Assembly (NCBI GenBank): GCA_041605955.1
Contig: JBFIXI010000015.1
Span: 1-60,507, forward strand
DNA length: 60,507 nt
Source: JAHEJX01 sp041605955
GTDB lineage: Bacteria > Actinomycetota > Acidimicrobiia > Spongiisociales > UBA5794
Reading direction: 5' to 3'
Under the pieces are notes generated by a model that saw only the letters and a program-made list of their open reading frames with translations, had not been told where the DNA came from and made no database searches. Position 1 is the stretch's first letter, and each line of letters opens with the position of its first letter. A program made the translations under genes and the position numbers. This document shows positions 18,851 to 28,054 of the stretch, piece by piece.

Positions 18851-20392
18851 ATGGAGCAAGGCATATCCGGGCCACGAGATCTCGCTGACTGGGATCCGGC
18901 AGAGCAACTGGGCGAGCCCGGCCAGTTCCCCTTCACCCGCGGCCCGCACGAATCGATGTACCGCGGCCGGCTGTGGACCATGCGCCAGTACGCCGGGTTC
19001 GGCACCGCCGCCCAGACCAATGCCCGGTTTCGCGGCTTGCTCGAAGCTGGCCAAACCGGGTTGTCGGTCGCCTTCGATCTCCCGACGCAGATGGGGCTCG
19101 ACTCGGACGATCCGCTCGCCCGTGGTGAGGTCGGCAAAGTCGGGGTCGCCATCGACTCCATCGAAGACATGCGGACCCTGTTTGCGGGGATACCCCTCGG
19201 GGAGGTGACGACGTCGATGACGATCAACGCCACCGCTCCCGTCCTCCTCCTGCTCTATCAGCTGGTCGCCGAGGAGCAGAGTGTCGCTCCAGACCGGATT
19301 CGGGGCACGACTCAGAACGACATCCTCAAGGAGTACATCGCCCGCGGCACGTACATCTACCCGGTGGCCCCGTCGATGCGGCTGGTTACCGATCTCATCG
19401 AGTACGCCGCCACCGAGCTGCCGGCGTGGAACACGATCTCGATCTCCGGCTACCACATCCGCGAAGCAGGATCCACGGCTGCCCAGGAGATCGCGTTCAC
19501 CATCGCCAACGGCCTGGCCTACGTCAGGGCCGCCGCCGCCGCCGGGCTCGACGTCGACGACTTTGCCCCGCGGCTCTCGTTCTTCTGGAACTCACATCGC
19601 AATCTTCTCGAGGAGGTCGCCAAGTTCCGGGCGGCGCGGCGGCTGTGGGCCCGTCTGATGCGCTACGACATCGGCGCCCAGAACCCCGCCTCGTGGCGTA
19701 TGCGCTTTCATACTCAAACGGCCGGGTCCTCGCTCACTGCCCAGCAGCCGCACAACAACATCGTGCGGACCACCCTGCAAGCTCTGGCCGCCGTGCTAGG
19801 TGGAACCCAGTCGTTGCACACCAACTCCTACGACGAGGCCTTGGGATTACCGACGGAGGATGCTGCGCTCCTGGCGCTGCGAACTCAGCAAGTGATCGCC
19901 GCTGAGAGCGGCGTCACGGCCTCCGTCGATCCGCTCGCCGGCTCGTACTACGTCGAGTCGACCACGGATCGACTCGAAACCGAGGCGCGGCAGCTGATCG
20001 AACAGGTGGACCGGCTGGGTGGGGCGGAAGCCGCCATCGAGGCCGGTTTTCAACAGCGCCAGATCGAAGACTCCGCCTATGCGGAGGCGCAGGCGGTAGA
20101 TGCCGGCGAGTCGCTCATCGTCGGGGTGAATGCCCATACCACCGGCGAGGGCCCAGAGGTCGCGGTGCTCACGGTCGACCCCGAGCTCGAGGCTGCTCAA
20201 GTGGCCGACCTCCAGGAGCGGCGCGCCGCGCGCGACGCTGCCGATGTAGACAGTGCTCTATCCGATGTCGCCGCCGCGGCGGGCGGCGATGACAACCTGC
20301 TCTACCCACTGCGAGCCGCACTGGCCGCCGGTGCCACGGTTGGCGAAGTGTCCTCCTCAATGCGTAGCGTCTTCGGCCGATACCAGGGATGA
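18851..20392 (+). CDS. B12-dependent acyl-CoA mutase, large (catalytic) chain
   Basis: The 513-residue protein is the TIM-barrel substrate-binding part of the methylmalonyl-CoA mutase family, which rearranges methylmalonyl-CoA to succinyl-CoA through an adenosylcobalamin radical. Conserved stretches are TMRQYAGFGTA, GLSVAFDLPTQMG, GTTQNDILKE, SISGYHIREAG and the HTNSYDEALGLPTE motif. The Tyr in RQYAGF is that of methylmalonyl-CoA mutases, whereas isobutyryl-CoA mutases have Phe there; this favours but does not prove that substrate. The C-terminal B12-binding domain is missing, so a separate small subunit is required and is not in the window. ATG at 18851 gives the usual N-terminus; an in-frame ORF begins at 18827. 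Confidence 0.9.
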   Translation: MEQGISGPRDLADWDPAEQLGEPGQFPFTRGPHESMYRGRLWTMRQYAGFGTAAQTNARFRGLLEAGQTGLSVAFDLPTQMGLDSDDPLARGEVGKVGVAIDSIEDMRTLFAGIPLGEVTTSMTINATAPVLLLLYQLVAEEQSVAPDRIRGTTQNDILKEYIARGTYIYPVAPSMRLVTDLIEYAATELPAWNTISISGYHIREAGSTAAQEIAFTIANGLAYVRAAAAAGLDVDDFAPRLSFFWNSHRNLLEEVAKFRAARRLWARLMRYDIGAQNPASWRMRFHTQTAGSSLTAQQPHNNIVRTTLQALAAVLGGTQSLHTNSYDEALGLPTEDAALLALRTQQVIAAESGVTASVDPLAGSYYVESTTDRLETEARQLIEQVDRLGGAEAAIEAGFQQRQIEDSAYAEAQAVDAGESLIVGVNAHTTGEGPEVAVLTVDPELEAAQVADLQERRAARDAADVDSALSDVAAAAGGDDNLLYPLRAALAAGATVGEVSSSMRSVFGRYQG

Positions 20393-20421
20393 GCTATCAC
20401 CCACTGAAGTAGCCTGGCTAC

Positions 20422-21786
20422 ATGGATCACAACCTCCATCCCCGTTTCCTGGTCATCGGCGGCGGCCCTGCCGGTCACGCCGCAGCCACTACCGCGGCAA
20501 CATTCGGGGCCGCCGTGACTGTGGTGGAGGACCAGATCGTGGGTGGAGCCGCTCACCTTCACGATTGTGTTCCTTCGAAGGCCATGGTGGCGTCGTCGGA
20601 GCGGCTGGCCGCCGTGCGGGACGCAGCCGAGGTCGGCATTGGTGGCGCCGGCGTCGGGGAGATCGACATAATCCAGCTCGACCGCCATTTGGCCCGGGTC
20701 ACGTCGCGGCTGGCAGCCGGGTTCACCGATATGATCGAGTCCCAGGGAGTCGAGATCATCCGGGGCCGCGGCCGTTTCCTTGGGCCGAACAAAGCCGAGG
20801 CGGAGACCGACGACGGGTTGATTCCGCTCGAGTTCGAGAAGGCCCTCGTCTCCACCGGCTCCCGGCCGTGGGTGCCAGACTGGGCGCAGCTCGACGGGGA
20901 CCGGCTCATCACTACTCGCGAGGCGTACAGCCTGCCCGAGCTCCCGGAGCATTTGATCGTCATCGGGTCCGGCGTGACCGGCGTCGAGATGGTTCACATT
21001 TTCTCCAGCTTGGGAGCGGAGGTGACGCTACTGGTGTCCCGCCATCATGTGCTGCCGCATCGCGATACCGAGGTGGCCATGGTGTTGGAGAAAGACTTCC
21101 TGGAACGGGGCGTCACATTGCTGAAAGGCAGCCGCGCCGACGGCGCTTTCCGTGGGGGGCGCGGTGTTGTCGTCACCACCGAGGATGGGCGGCGGGTGGC
21201 GGGATCACATTGCCTGCTCGCCGTCGGCTCGGTGCCCAACACCGAAGGCGTCGGCCTGGAGGACATCGGGGTCGAGCTGAACCGTGGCTACGTCGAGATC
21301 GACGAGCTGCAGCGGACTTCGCTTCACCACATCTATGCCGCCGGCGACGTTGCCGGCAAGATGCCGCTCTCGTCGGTGGCGTCGCAACAGGGGCGCATCG
21401 TCGGCCGGCACGCGGTCGGTCAGCCGGTCGTGCCCCTCGATTACGGCAAGGTGGCGCAGGCGATCTTCACCCGGCCCGAGATAGCCTCCGTTGGCTTGGA
21501 GGAGGTGGATGCCGCCGCCGAAGGACGCAAGGTGCGCATCACCAAGGTGCCGTTGGCCGCCAACCCCAAGGCGCTCATCGAGGGTGATCCCCGCGGGTTC
21601 GTCAAGGTCATCTCGGATCCCGCCACGAGGGTGGTCCTCGGGGGAACGATCGTGGGCCGGCACGCCGCCGAGCTGATCGCCACGATCGCTCTGGCGGTTA
21701 CCGCTCGCCTCAGAGTCGATGTCCTGTTCGACGCAATGATGGTCCATCCCTCGCTGGCGGAGAGTGTCTCCGAGGCTGCCGAGTAA
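20422..21786 (+). CDS. lpdA: LpdA-like flavoprotein disulfide reductase without redox cysteine pair
   Basis: The 454-residue protein has an FAD-binding GGGPAGH motif at the N-terminus, an NAD(P) loop IGSGVTGVE near residue 180, the second FAD motif IYAAGDVAG near 310, and a C-terminal dimerisation domain. The redox-active CxxxxC of dihydrolipoamide dehydrogenases is broken: the stretch reads GGAAHLHDCVPSKA, so only the second cysteine remains. Mycobacterial LpdA (Rv3303c) has the same feature and acts as an NAD(P)H:quinone reductase, so that role is more likely here. The ATG lies 6 nt after TAGCCT, a likely leaderless start, 29 bp after the mutase gene. Confidence 0.88.
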   Translation: MDHNLHPRFLVIGGGPAGHAAATTAATFGAAVTVVEDQIVGGAAHLHDCVPSKAMVASSERLAAVRDAAEVGIGGAGVGEIDIIQLDRHLARVTSRLAAGFTDMIESQGVEIIRGRGRFLGPNKAEAETDDGLIPLEFEKALVSTGSRPWVPDWAQLDGDRLITTREAYSLPELPEHLIVIGSGVTGVEMVHIFSSLGAEVTLLVSRHHVLPHRDTEVAMVLEKDFLERGVTLLKGSRADGAFRGGRGVVVTTEDGRRVAGSHCLLAVGSVPNTEGVGLEDIGVELNRGYVEIDELQRTSLHHIYAAGDVAGKMPLSSVASQQGRIVGRHAVGQPVVPLDYGKVAQAIFTRPEIASVGLEEVDAAAEGRKVRITKVPLAANPKALIEGDPRGFVKVISDPATRVVLGGTIVGRHAAELIATIALAVTARLRVDVLFDAMMVHPSLAESVSEAAE

Positions 21787-21834
21787 GCGGCCGGCGGCGT
21801 CACCTGCGGCCGGTGGGTCTTAGCCCTGACTACG

Positions 21835-22104
21835 TCAGATGAGTTTGGCGTGTCGAAACTCTTGAATGATGTCCGGTACGCCGCCGAGCAGGTCGCCCGG
21901 TTCCATGTCGTATCTGGCGGCGAGGATGCTGGCGATGTCTCCAGCCGTCCGGGTACCGTCACTGAGCTCCCACACCTCACGAGCGGTACGATTCAGGGTG
22001 AAGTATGAATCGGTGTGCGAATCGAACAGGATCAGCTCGTCGTCAACTGACTGCTGCAGAACGCCGGCGGTATGGGGGCCGATCTTCCCCTGTTCGCCAT
22101 TCAT
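21835..22104 (-). CDS. PqqD-family protein (orphan)
   Basis: The 89-residue protein has the PqqD-like fold: a beta strand region with ELILFDSHTDSYFTLNRTAREVWEL, then a helical wing (TAGDIASILAARYD) and a final helix. PqqD-like domains bind RiPP precursor leaders, but many stand-alone copies in actinobacteria have other or unknown roles. There is no radical SAM enzyme or precursor peptide next to it. ATG at 22104 lies 8 nt after TACAAT, close to a consensus -10 box, which suggests a leaderless transcript. A second member is at 40867. Confidence 0.8.
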   Translation of the reverse strand: MNGEQGKIGPHTAGVLQQSVDDELILFDSHTDSYFTLNRTAREVWELSDGTRTAGDIASILAARYDMEPGDLLGGVPDIIQEFRHAKLI

Positions 22105-22192
22105 GCGCCCCGATTGTACGGAACCCCAGTGCCGGCAACGGATTCGGCGCCAGATGGGTGACTAGTTACCGGGTTTCAAAGTCGGCTGGGCA

Positions 22193-22221
22193 TTGCTTGC
22201 GGCCCCGTCGCCTGGCAGAAT
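22193..22221 (+). promoter_or_regulatory. Possible promoter of the response regulator-Tad operon
   Basis: TTGCTT and CAGAAT are separated by 17 bp and lie about 65 bp upstream of the response regulator start. The -10 match is partial, so this is tentative. Confidence 0.3.
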
Positions 22222-22286
22222 TGGTCTACTGACCCGAAAAGGGGTATCGGGCAGTTGGGCCGGTCGGGCAGCAAGGGAAGACTGAC

Positions 22287-23075
22287 GTGCGCGCTGTAGA
22301 CGACAGAACTGGTGGCTACAACCCGTTTGAGACGGGGCCGGAACGCGCCCAGGTTGCTGTCGTCGACGACCATGTTCTCGTCGGTCGACTCGTTGTTGGC
22401 TTGCTCGAACGTGCCGGCTACACCGCCGCCCACGCGTTCGGCGAGACGCTGGACGAAACCTGGAAGCTGATCGAGCTGATCCAACCCGAGGTGATCCTGC
22501 TCGATTTCGACCTCGGCCCACTTCAGTCGGCACTGGCCTTGCTCGAGCGCGCCGTGGCCGCCGACGTCGTAGTGGCCGGCTTTACGGGCTCAGACGACCG
22601 CATCGAGCATGCGACGTTCTTGGAAGGGGGCGCCGCCGCCATTGTGCCCAAAGCAAGCGGCCCGGCCGATCTGATTGCCGTCGTGGAGTTGGCCCTGGCG
22701 GGAGAGGAGCTAATGGCGCCGGACGAGCGCCACGTCGCGCTGTCGCGGCTGCGCAAGTATCGTGAGGCGCGGCGGCGCGACATGGCGGCGTTTGCGATGC
22801 TGACCCAGCGGGAGCAGGAGACGCTCTCGTTGCTGGCGGCAGGCCAAGGCGCCGGCGAGATCGCCGAGTTGTGGGAGGTAGCCATGCCGACGGTTCGCTC
22901 CCACATCAGGTCGGTGCTCGCCAAGCTAGGAGTTACATCGCAGCTGCAGGCAGCCGCGATGGCCCGGGAGTCCGGATGGTACGCAGAGGTTGCTCAAAAT
23001 GAGTCATCAATTTTGACGATGCCATCCGCCACTGCTGCAGGCACAATTAGCCGGCGCAGTGGATCCAAGGGCTAG
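22287..23075 (+). CDS. NarL/FixJ-type response regulator
   Basis: The 262-residue protein has a receiver domain (about residues 20-140) with acidic pocket Asp27/Asp28, phosphoacceptor Asp73 in LLDFDLG, the switch Thr in GFTGS and Lys in VPKAS. A LuxR-type helix-turn-helix follows (about 168-228; LTQREQETLSLLAAG, TVRSHIRSVLAKLGV). All phosphorylation residues are present. A GTG start with AGGGAAG about 7 nt upstream is used. It ends 24 bp before tadE, so it probably belongs to the Tad pilus operon and may control it. No histidine kinase is nearby. Confidence 0.88.
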   Translation: MRAVDDRTGGYNPFETGPERAQVAVVDDHVLVGRLVVGLLERAGYTAAHAFGETLDETWKLIELIQPEVILLDFDLGPLQSALALLERAVAADVVVAGFTGSDDRIEHATFLEGGAAAIVPKASGPADLIAVVELALAGEELMAPDERHVALSRLRKYREARRRDMAAFAMLTQREQETLSLLAAGQGAGEIAELWEVAMPTVRSHIRSVLAKLGVTSQLQAAAMARESGWYAEVAQNESSILTMPSATAAGTISRRSGSKG

Positions 23076-23099
23076 GGATCTGCAAGGGGAAGGCATCAC

Positions 23100-23525
23100 A
23101 TGATCACGGAGCAGTCGGCCCGCCGGGGGGGCGGGGTCGCCAAGCGATCGATCAGCGCACCGGGAAGGGGGGAGCGCGGCGCTGCGCTCATCGAGGCCGC
23201 CATCCTCATGCCGCTGATCATCATGCTGATATTCGGCCTGATCGCGTTTGCTCGCGGATACAACGCCAAGGTGACCGCAACGCACGCTGCCCGTGAAGGG
23301 GTACGCGTGCTGGCCGTGACCAAGGACAACACTGCCGGAGAGAATGCAGCCCGAGCGGCTGCCGCTTCTTTGGACCCGGCACTGCTCACTGTCTCGTCGA
23401 CTGCATGCGATCCGGGCGATCCAACGACGCTGACGGTCAACTACGTCTTCTCGTACGACATTCCTGTATTCGGATCGCGAACGGTGAACATCTCCGAGAC
23501 GGGGGTCATGCGATGCGGCGGATAG
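23100..23525 (+). CDS. tadE: TadE-like pilus protein
   Basis: The 141-residue protein has a basic N-terminus ending in GERG, then AALIEAAILMPLIIMLIFG, a membrane helix with Glu at position +5 after Gly, as in prepilin-type signals cleaved by a prepilin peptidase. The rest is a small extracytoplasmic domain with two cysteines. TadE pseudopilins are minor components of Tad (tight adherence) pili. A clear ribosome binding site (AAGGGGAAGG) precedes the ATG. It overlaps tadG by 13 bp in another frame. Confidence 0.85.
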   Translation: MITEQSARRGGGVAKRSISAPGRGERGAALIEAAILMPLIIMLIFGLIAFARGYNAKVTATHAAREGVRVLAVTKDNTAGENAARAAAASLDPALLTVSSTACDPGDPTTLTVNYVFSYDIPVFGSRTVNISETGVMRCGG

Positions 23526-24658
23526 GGAACCGCATGCTCAGCGGAATAGGCAACGGGGCTGCGGCGAGGAGACTGCGCCAAATGGCTCGCGGCGAGCGCG
23601 GGATCACACTGGTGTTCATCAGCCTGTCGCTCGTCGTGTTGATCGGCATGGTGGCCTTCGCAGTGGACACCGCTGCACTTTTTCAAGAGAAGCGTGAGCT
23701 GCAGAACGGAGCCGACGCCGCGGCGATCGCCATAGCTGAGGATTGTGCGCTCAATGCCCAGCCGTGCACCCAGGCGCAGGCTGAGGCCACGGCGGAATCG
23801 TTCGCCGACGCCAACGCCGGCGACCTGAAGTCGGCCGTCGAGGAGGTCGTGCTCGACACGGCCAATAGGACTGTGAAGGTGGTCACCCGTACCGAGACCG
23901 CCAGCGGAGGAACCATCTTCCGTCCCTTCTTCGCGCGGGTATTGGGATTCACTGGCACTACGGTCCATGCCGACGCCTCAGCCGCGTGGGGCTTCCTGAA
24001 GAGCAAGATCACCATGCCGCTGATCATCTCTTACTGTGAGTGGGAGCGGGAGACGGCCAACGGGGCCGACTACCCGACGCCGATTCCGCCACCGCCGGAC
24101 ACCCCGACCGGATTGGGCGGGCTGCACGGGATCAACGAGCCCACCGGAACTCCTGCTTGGCAGGGAGCGGCGCCCGTCCTTTTGAAGTTTCACTCGGGCA
24201 CCAACTCGGCAGACGATTGTGCCGCCGTTGCCGGTCAGGACACCGACGGCGATGGTCGGTTGTCCGGCGGCTTCGGCTGGATCCTCGACGATGATGGAAC
24301 CTGGGACTGCCTAGTTCCCCTGGAGAAGGGTGATCAAGCTCCTGTCGACCCGGGAGCATCACCCACGACCGGATGCAGCGCCAGCGAGCTGAAGAACCTG
24401 ATCTTCCAGAAGGAGGTCCAGATCCCATGGTTCATCGACAGTAACGACCTCGGCGGCGTGAACGGGTGGTACAAAGTGCACGATTTCGTGGGCTTCTATG
24501 TCACTGGGTACAACTTCGGTGGTCAGTTCAAGGAGCCCGGCAGCGGACCGTGTAGCGGCGCCACATTTTGTCTAGAGGGTTACCTCAAGCATGCCTCCAC
24601 CGACGACGGTGATCTCGGTGGCACCGGCGGGGTCATAGTCATCAAGTTCACCGAGTAA
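23513..24658 (+). CDS. tadG: TadG-like pilus assembly protein
   Basis: The 381-residue protein has one N-terminal membrane helix after GERG (ITLVFISLSLVVLIGM), followed by ALFQEKRELQNGADAAAIA, the hallmark of the putative Flp pilus-assembly TadE/G-like family. A large extracytoplasmic region with several Cys, Gly and Pro residues follows. Unlike TadE it lacks Glu at +5 of the prepilin-like site. TadG is thought to anchor or assist the pilus at the cell surface. The frame is open from 23405, but ATG at 23513 gives a short basic N-terminus before the helix and suits the overlapping gene order. Confidence 0.8.
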   Translation: MRRIGNRMLSGIGNGAAARRLRQMARGERGITLVFISLSLVVLIGMVAFAVDTAALFQEKRELQNGADAAAIAIAEDCALNAQPCTQAQAEATAESFADANAGDLKSAVEEVVLDTANRTVKVVTRTETASGGTIFRPFFARVLGFTGTTVHADASAAWGFLKSKITMPLIISYCEWERETANGADYPTPIPPPPDTPTGLGGLHGINEPTGTPAWQGAAPVLLKFHSGTNSADDCAAVAGQDTDGDGRLSGGFGWILDDDGTWDCLVPLEKGDQAPVDPGASPTTGCSASELKNLIFQKEVQIPWFIDSNDLGGVNGWYKVHDFVGFYVTGYNFGGQFKEPGSGPCSGATFCLEGYLKHASTDDGDLGGTGGVIVIKFTE

Positions 24659-24675
24659 CAGGGGGGTAGGGTCCT

Positions 24676-25491
24676 TTGAATCGAAGAGTCTTGGGGGTGG
24701 TCGCGGCGATACTGCTGGCGGCCGTCGGCACCTGGGTGTTGATCCAGTACGTGTCGCGAGCCGATGAACGCGCCATCGAGGGTCAGGAAGTAGTAGAAGT
24801 TCTTGTCGTCGACGCGGCGATTCCGAAAGGCACGCCGGTCACCGATGCGGCGAACTCAATCTCGACCAAGCTGATTCCGAGAGCAGTCCTGGTGCCCAAC
24901 GCGCTGTCCAGCCTCGATCCGGTCCGGGGGCTGGTGGCCGCGGTCGACTTGCTGCCCGGCGAGCAGGTCGTGGCGTCGCGGTTTGCACCCGTAGAGGAGC
25001 TCATCGCCGCTGACCGCAGCGTCGAGGTGCCCCCGGGGTTGCTGGAGCTGACCGTCCGGCTGACACCGGAGCGCAGCGTGGGGTCGACGCTCATTCCCGG
25101 CGATCTCGTGGCGGTGCTCTCGTCCTTCGAGCCGTTTGCACTCGACGCCGTAGAGCCGGAGGACTCCGAGGATCTCAATTCGTTCCTGAACAACGAGGAG
25201 AACGTGGAGACCATCACGCTCAATACGCCCAACTCCACGGGTATCACGGTCCACAAGGCGCTGGTAACCCGGATTCAGTCTGAGCAGCCGCCCGAGGCAG
25301 AGAGTCTCGGTGTCAACCAGACCCCGGTGCTGACCGGCTCGCTGCTCGTGTCGCTGGCGGTGGCCCCCACCGACGCCGAGCAGATCGTGTTCACCGCCGA
25401 ATACGGTTCGATCTGGTTGGCCCGCGAACAAGTCGACGGTCCCGAGGCAGATCCGGTCGTAATCATCACGAGAGCGAACGTGTACCGATGA
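24676..25491 (+). CDS. cpaB: CpaB/RcpC-like Flp pilus assembly protein
   Basis: The 271-residue protein has an N-terminal membrane helix (residues 4-24) and an SAF domain (about 45-110; AAIPKGTPVTDAA and LLPGEQVVASRF), followed by the RcpC/CpaB domain. In Gram-negative bacteria CpaB helps the secretin; here it presumably links the pilus to the envelope. The TTG start at 24676 is preceded by a G-rich GGGGGGTAGGG site. The stop overlaps the next start in ATGA. Confidence 0.85.
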   Translation: MNRRVLGVVAAILLAAVGTWVLIQYVSRADERAIEGQEVVEVLVVDAAIPKGTPVTDAANSISTKLIPRAVLVPNALSSLDPVRGLVAAVDLLPGEQVVASRFAPVEELIAADRSVEVPPGLLELTVRLTPERSVGSTLIPGDLVAVLSSFEPFALDAVEPEDSEDLNSFLNNEENVETITLNTPNSTGITVHKALVTRIQSEQPPEAESLGVNQTPVLTGSLLVSLAVAPTDAEQIVFTAEYGSIWLAREQVDGPEADPVVIITRANVYR

Positions 25492-26684
25492 CACGCATCC
25501 TCCTAGCAACCAACAGCGAGCAGTTCGAGAACAGCGTGCGCGACGCGCTCGAGTACGAGGGCGCGTTGCGCTGGTGGGACGACGATCTCGCCGCCGGCGT
25601 CGACTTGGAGAGCTTGGCCAAGGAGCTGACCTCGACGGAAGCGGGGGTCATCGCCATCGGGCCCGGAGTACGCCCCGAGACGGCCATCGAGATCGCCGCC
25701 GAGATCGACGCCATCCACCCGGAGATCAGCACCATCGTGGTGGGATCCATTGGCGCCGAGCTCTGGGAGCGGGCTCTTCGGGCCGGGGTGCGCGACGTGG
25801 TGTCGAATCGTGCCGATCCCGAAGAGCTCCGCCAGGTCTTCTGGCGGGCCGCCGAGGCGACCATCCTGGCGCGGGCCAACCTCATGCCGGACATCGCCGA
25901 GAAGGCGAGAAAGGCCAGCCAAGGGAGGGTGATCGCCATGGTTGCTCCCAAGGGTGGCTCGGGCAAGACCGCCTTGGCAGTCAATCTGGCGGTCGCCCTG
26001 TCGCATCGCCATCCCACTAAAACGGCACTTGTCGATCTGGACCTCCTCTTCGGCGACGTCACCAACGCGCTGCTGCTCAATCCGGAGCATTCGATCGCCG
26101 ACGCGATCGATGCGCCGCAGCTGGACCCAACGCTGCTGAAGGTGTTGCTGACCCGGCGCGAGCGTGACCTGTTCGTCCTCACTGCTCCTGAATCGCCGGC
26201 ATTGGGAGAGATGGTCACCGACGACCTGGTCAGCGCCGCCATCGAGGGGCTCGCCGCCCAGTTCGAGCATGTTGTCGTGGATACGGCCGCAGGCTTGTCG
26301 GAGGTCACATTGGCAGCCATCGAGAAGGCGGACGACATCGTGTTCATCTGTGACATGTCGGTATCCGCGGTGCGGGGGCTGCACAAGGTGCTGACGGCGC
26401 TACAGACTCTCGACATGCTGCGCGAAAAGAGGCGCCACTTCGTGCTCAACCGGGCCGACAGCAAGGTCGGCATCAGCATTGCCGATGTCGAGTCGGCCGT
26501 CGGGATGGCGGTCGACGTTCGTTTGCCCAGCTCGCGTCTCGTCCCGCGCTCGATGAACGAAGGCACGCCGCTCGTGGAGTCGTCTCCAAAGTCTCCAGCG
26601 GCCAGAGCCTTCCTCGAGATCGCGAATATCTTCTCCCCGCCGAGTGATTCTTCGGCGGCCCGAGCCCGGAGGTGGCGTCAATGA
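25488..26684 (+). CDS. cpaE: CpaE/TadZ-like pilus localisation ATPase
   Basis: The 398-residue protein has an N-terminal receiver-like domain (about 1-125), which lacks a clear phosphoacceptor, and a MinD/ParA-type ATPase domain with the deviant Walker A KGGSGKTA near residue 155, ALVDLDLLFGD as Walker A-prime and VVVDTAAGLSE as Walker B. TadZ/CpaE proteins place the Tad machine at the right cell site. It overlaps cpaB by 4 bp and cpaF by 4 bp, so translation is likely coupled. Confidence 0.88.
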   Translation: MTRILLATNSEQFENSVRDALEYEGALRWWDDDLAAGVDLESLAKELTSTEAGVIAIGPGVRPETAIEIAAEIDAIHPEISTIVVGSIGAELWERALRAGVRDVVSNRADPEELRQVFWRAAEATILARANLMPDIAEKARKASQGRVIAMVAPKGGSGKTALAVNLAVALSHRHPTKTALVDLDLLFGDVTNALLLNPEHSIADAIDAPQLDPTLLKVLLTRRERDLFVLTAPESPALGEMVTDDLVSAAIEGLAAQFEHVVVDTAAGLSEVTLAAIEKADDIVFICDMSVSAVRGLHKVLTALQTLDMLREKRRHFVLNRADSKVGISIADVESAVGMAVDVRLPSSRLVPRSMNEGTPLVESSPKSPAARAFLEIANIFSPPSDSSAARARRWRQ

Positions 26685-28054
26685 AGCTGAACGAGAGACT
26701 GCGCCAAGCAGAGACTTCTCAGGGGCGCAAGGACGACGGGAAGCCGGCGCCAGCCAAGGATCCGCTTGATGCCATCAGGGAGCGGGCTCAGATAGCGCTG
26801 TTCGCCAAAGTCGGCTCTCGGCTGAACGACGCCACGATCTCCGAGGATGAGCTGGCCGTCTTCGTCTCCGACGAGTTACGCAAGGTTCTCGACGAGGAGA
26901 GCGCGCCGCTCTCGATGCAGGAGCGCAAGACGCTGGCTCAGCTGTTGCGCGACGACCTGCTCGGTTACGGACCTTTGCAGCCCCTGCTGGACGATCCCAG
27001 CCTCACCGAGATCATGGTGAACGGCATGGATCCGATATACGTCGAGCGCGACGGCAAGATCGTCGAGACTGATATCCGGTTCACCTCGGTGGCTCACCTG
27101 CGACGGGTGATCGACCGCATCGTGGGGCGGGTGGGTCGCCGTATCGACGAGTCCTCCCCCATGGTCGACGCCAGGCTTCCTGACGGGTCCCGGGTCAACG
27201 CCATCATCCCGCCGCTCGCGGTCGATGGTGCGGTCCTCACCATCCGCCTGTTCGCCAAGGATCCGTTTACGATTGGAGATCTGGTCCAACTCGGTACGCT
27301 CACCGAGCCGACCGCCGACTTTCTGCAGACCTGCATCGAGGGGCGCCTCAACGTGATCGTCAGCGGCGGCACCGGCACCGGTAAGACCACCCTGCTGAAC
27401 GCCCTCTCCTCCTTCATTCCGGAGGCGCAACGCATCATCACGATCGAGGATGCGGTCGAGCTCCAGCTGCAGCAGAGGCACACGATCCGGCTCGAGGCGC
27501 GTCCGCCCAACGTCGAAGGTCGTGGCGAGGTGACCATCCGCGACCTGGTCCGCAACTCGCTGCGAATGCGCCCCGACCGAATCATCGTCGGTGAGTCGCG
27601 CAGCGGTGAAGCGCTCGACATGCTGCAGGCGATGAACACAGGCCACGAAGGGTCGCTGTCCACCGTTCACGCCAACAGCCCACGGGATGCGATTGCCCGA
27701 CTCGAGACGATGGTGTTGATGGCAGGCGTCGAGCTTCCCGACAAGGCGGTGCGGGAACAAGTGGCCTCTGCGCTCCATCTCATCGTGCACCTGACCCGCA
27801 TGCCGGATGGGACCCGCCGGGTGACGAGCATCAGCGAGGTCGTGGGCATGGAGGGACCCACCGTCACGCTGCAGGACATCTACGAGTTCGATTACCGCGG
27901 TGGTGACGAGCACAGTAGTGCGGGCTCGCTACGCCCCACCGGAATCAGGCCGCAGTTCACCGACAAGCTCGAGGCCCTCGGCTTCGAGTTTCCTCCGGGG
28001 TTGTTCGGCGATCCCGCGGAGCGTCGGGCGGCGCTGATAAGGGCGAAGCGGTGA
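26681..28054 (+). CDS. cpaF: CpaF/TadA secretion ATPase
   Basis: The 457-residue type II/IV secretion ATPase powers pilus extension and possibly retraction. It has Walker A GGTGTGKTTLLN near residue 229, the Asp box and Walker B region RPDRIIVGESRSGEA, and the His box GHEGSLSTVHAN. A GTG at 26672 is in frame, but ATG at 26681 is 8 nt after GGAGG and overlaps the cpaE stop in ATGA. It follows the family's usual length. Confidence 0.94.
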   Translation: MKLNERLRQAETSQGRKDDGKPAPAKDPLDAIRERAQIALFAKVGSRLNDATISEDELAVFVSDELRKVLDEESAPLSMQERKTLAQLLRDDLLGYGPLQPLLDDPSLTEIMVNGMDPIYVERDGKIVETDIRFTSVAHLRRVIDRIVGRVGRRIDESSPMVDARLPDGSRVNAIIPPLAVDGAVLTIRLFAKDPFTIGDLVQLGTLTEPTADFLQTCIEGRLNVIVSGGTGTGKTTLLNALSSFIPEAQRIITIEDAVELQLQQRHTIRLEARPPNVEGRGEVTIRDLVRNSLRMRPDRIIVGESRSGEALDMLQAMNTGHEGSLSTVHANSPRDAIARLETMVLMAGVELPDKAVREQVASALHLIVHLTRMPDGTRRVTSISEVVGMEGPTVTLQDIYEFDYRGGDEHSSAGSLRPTGIRPQFTDKLEALGFEFPPGLFGDPAERRAALIRAKR

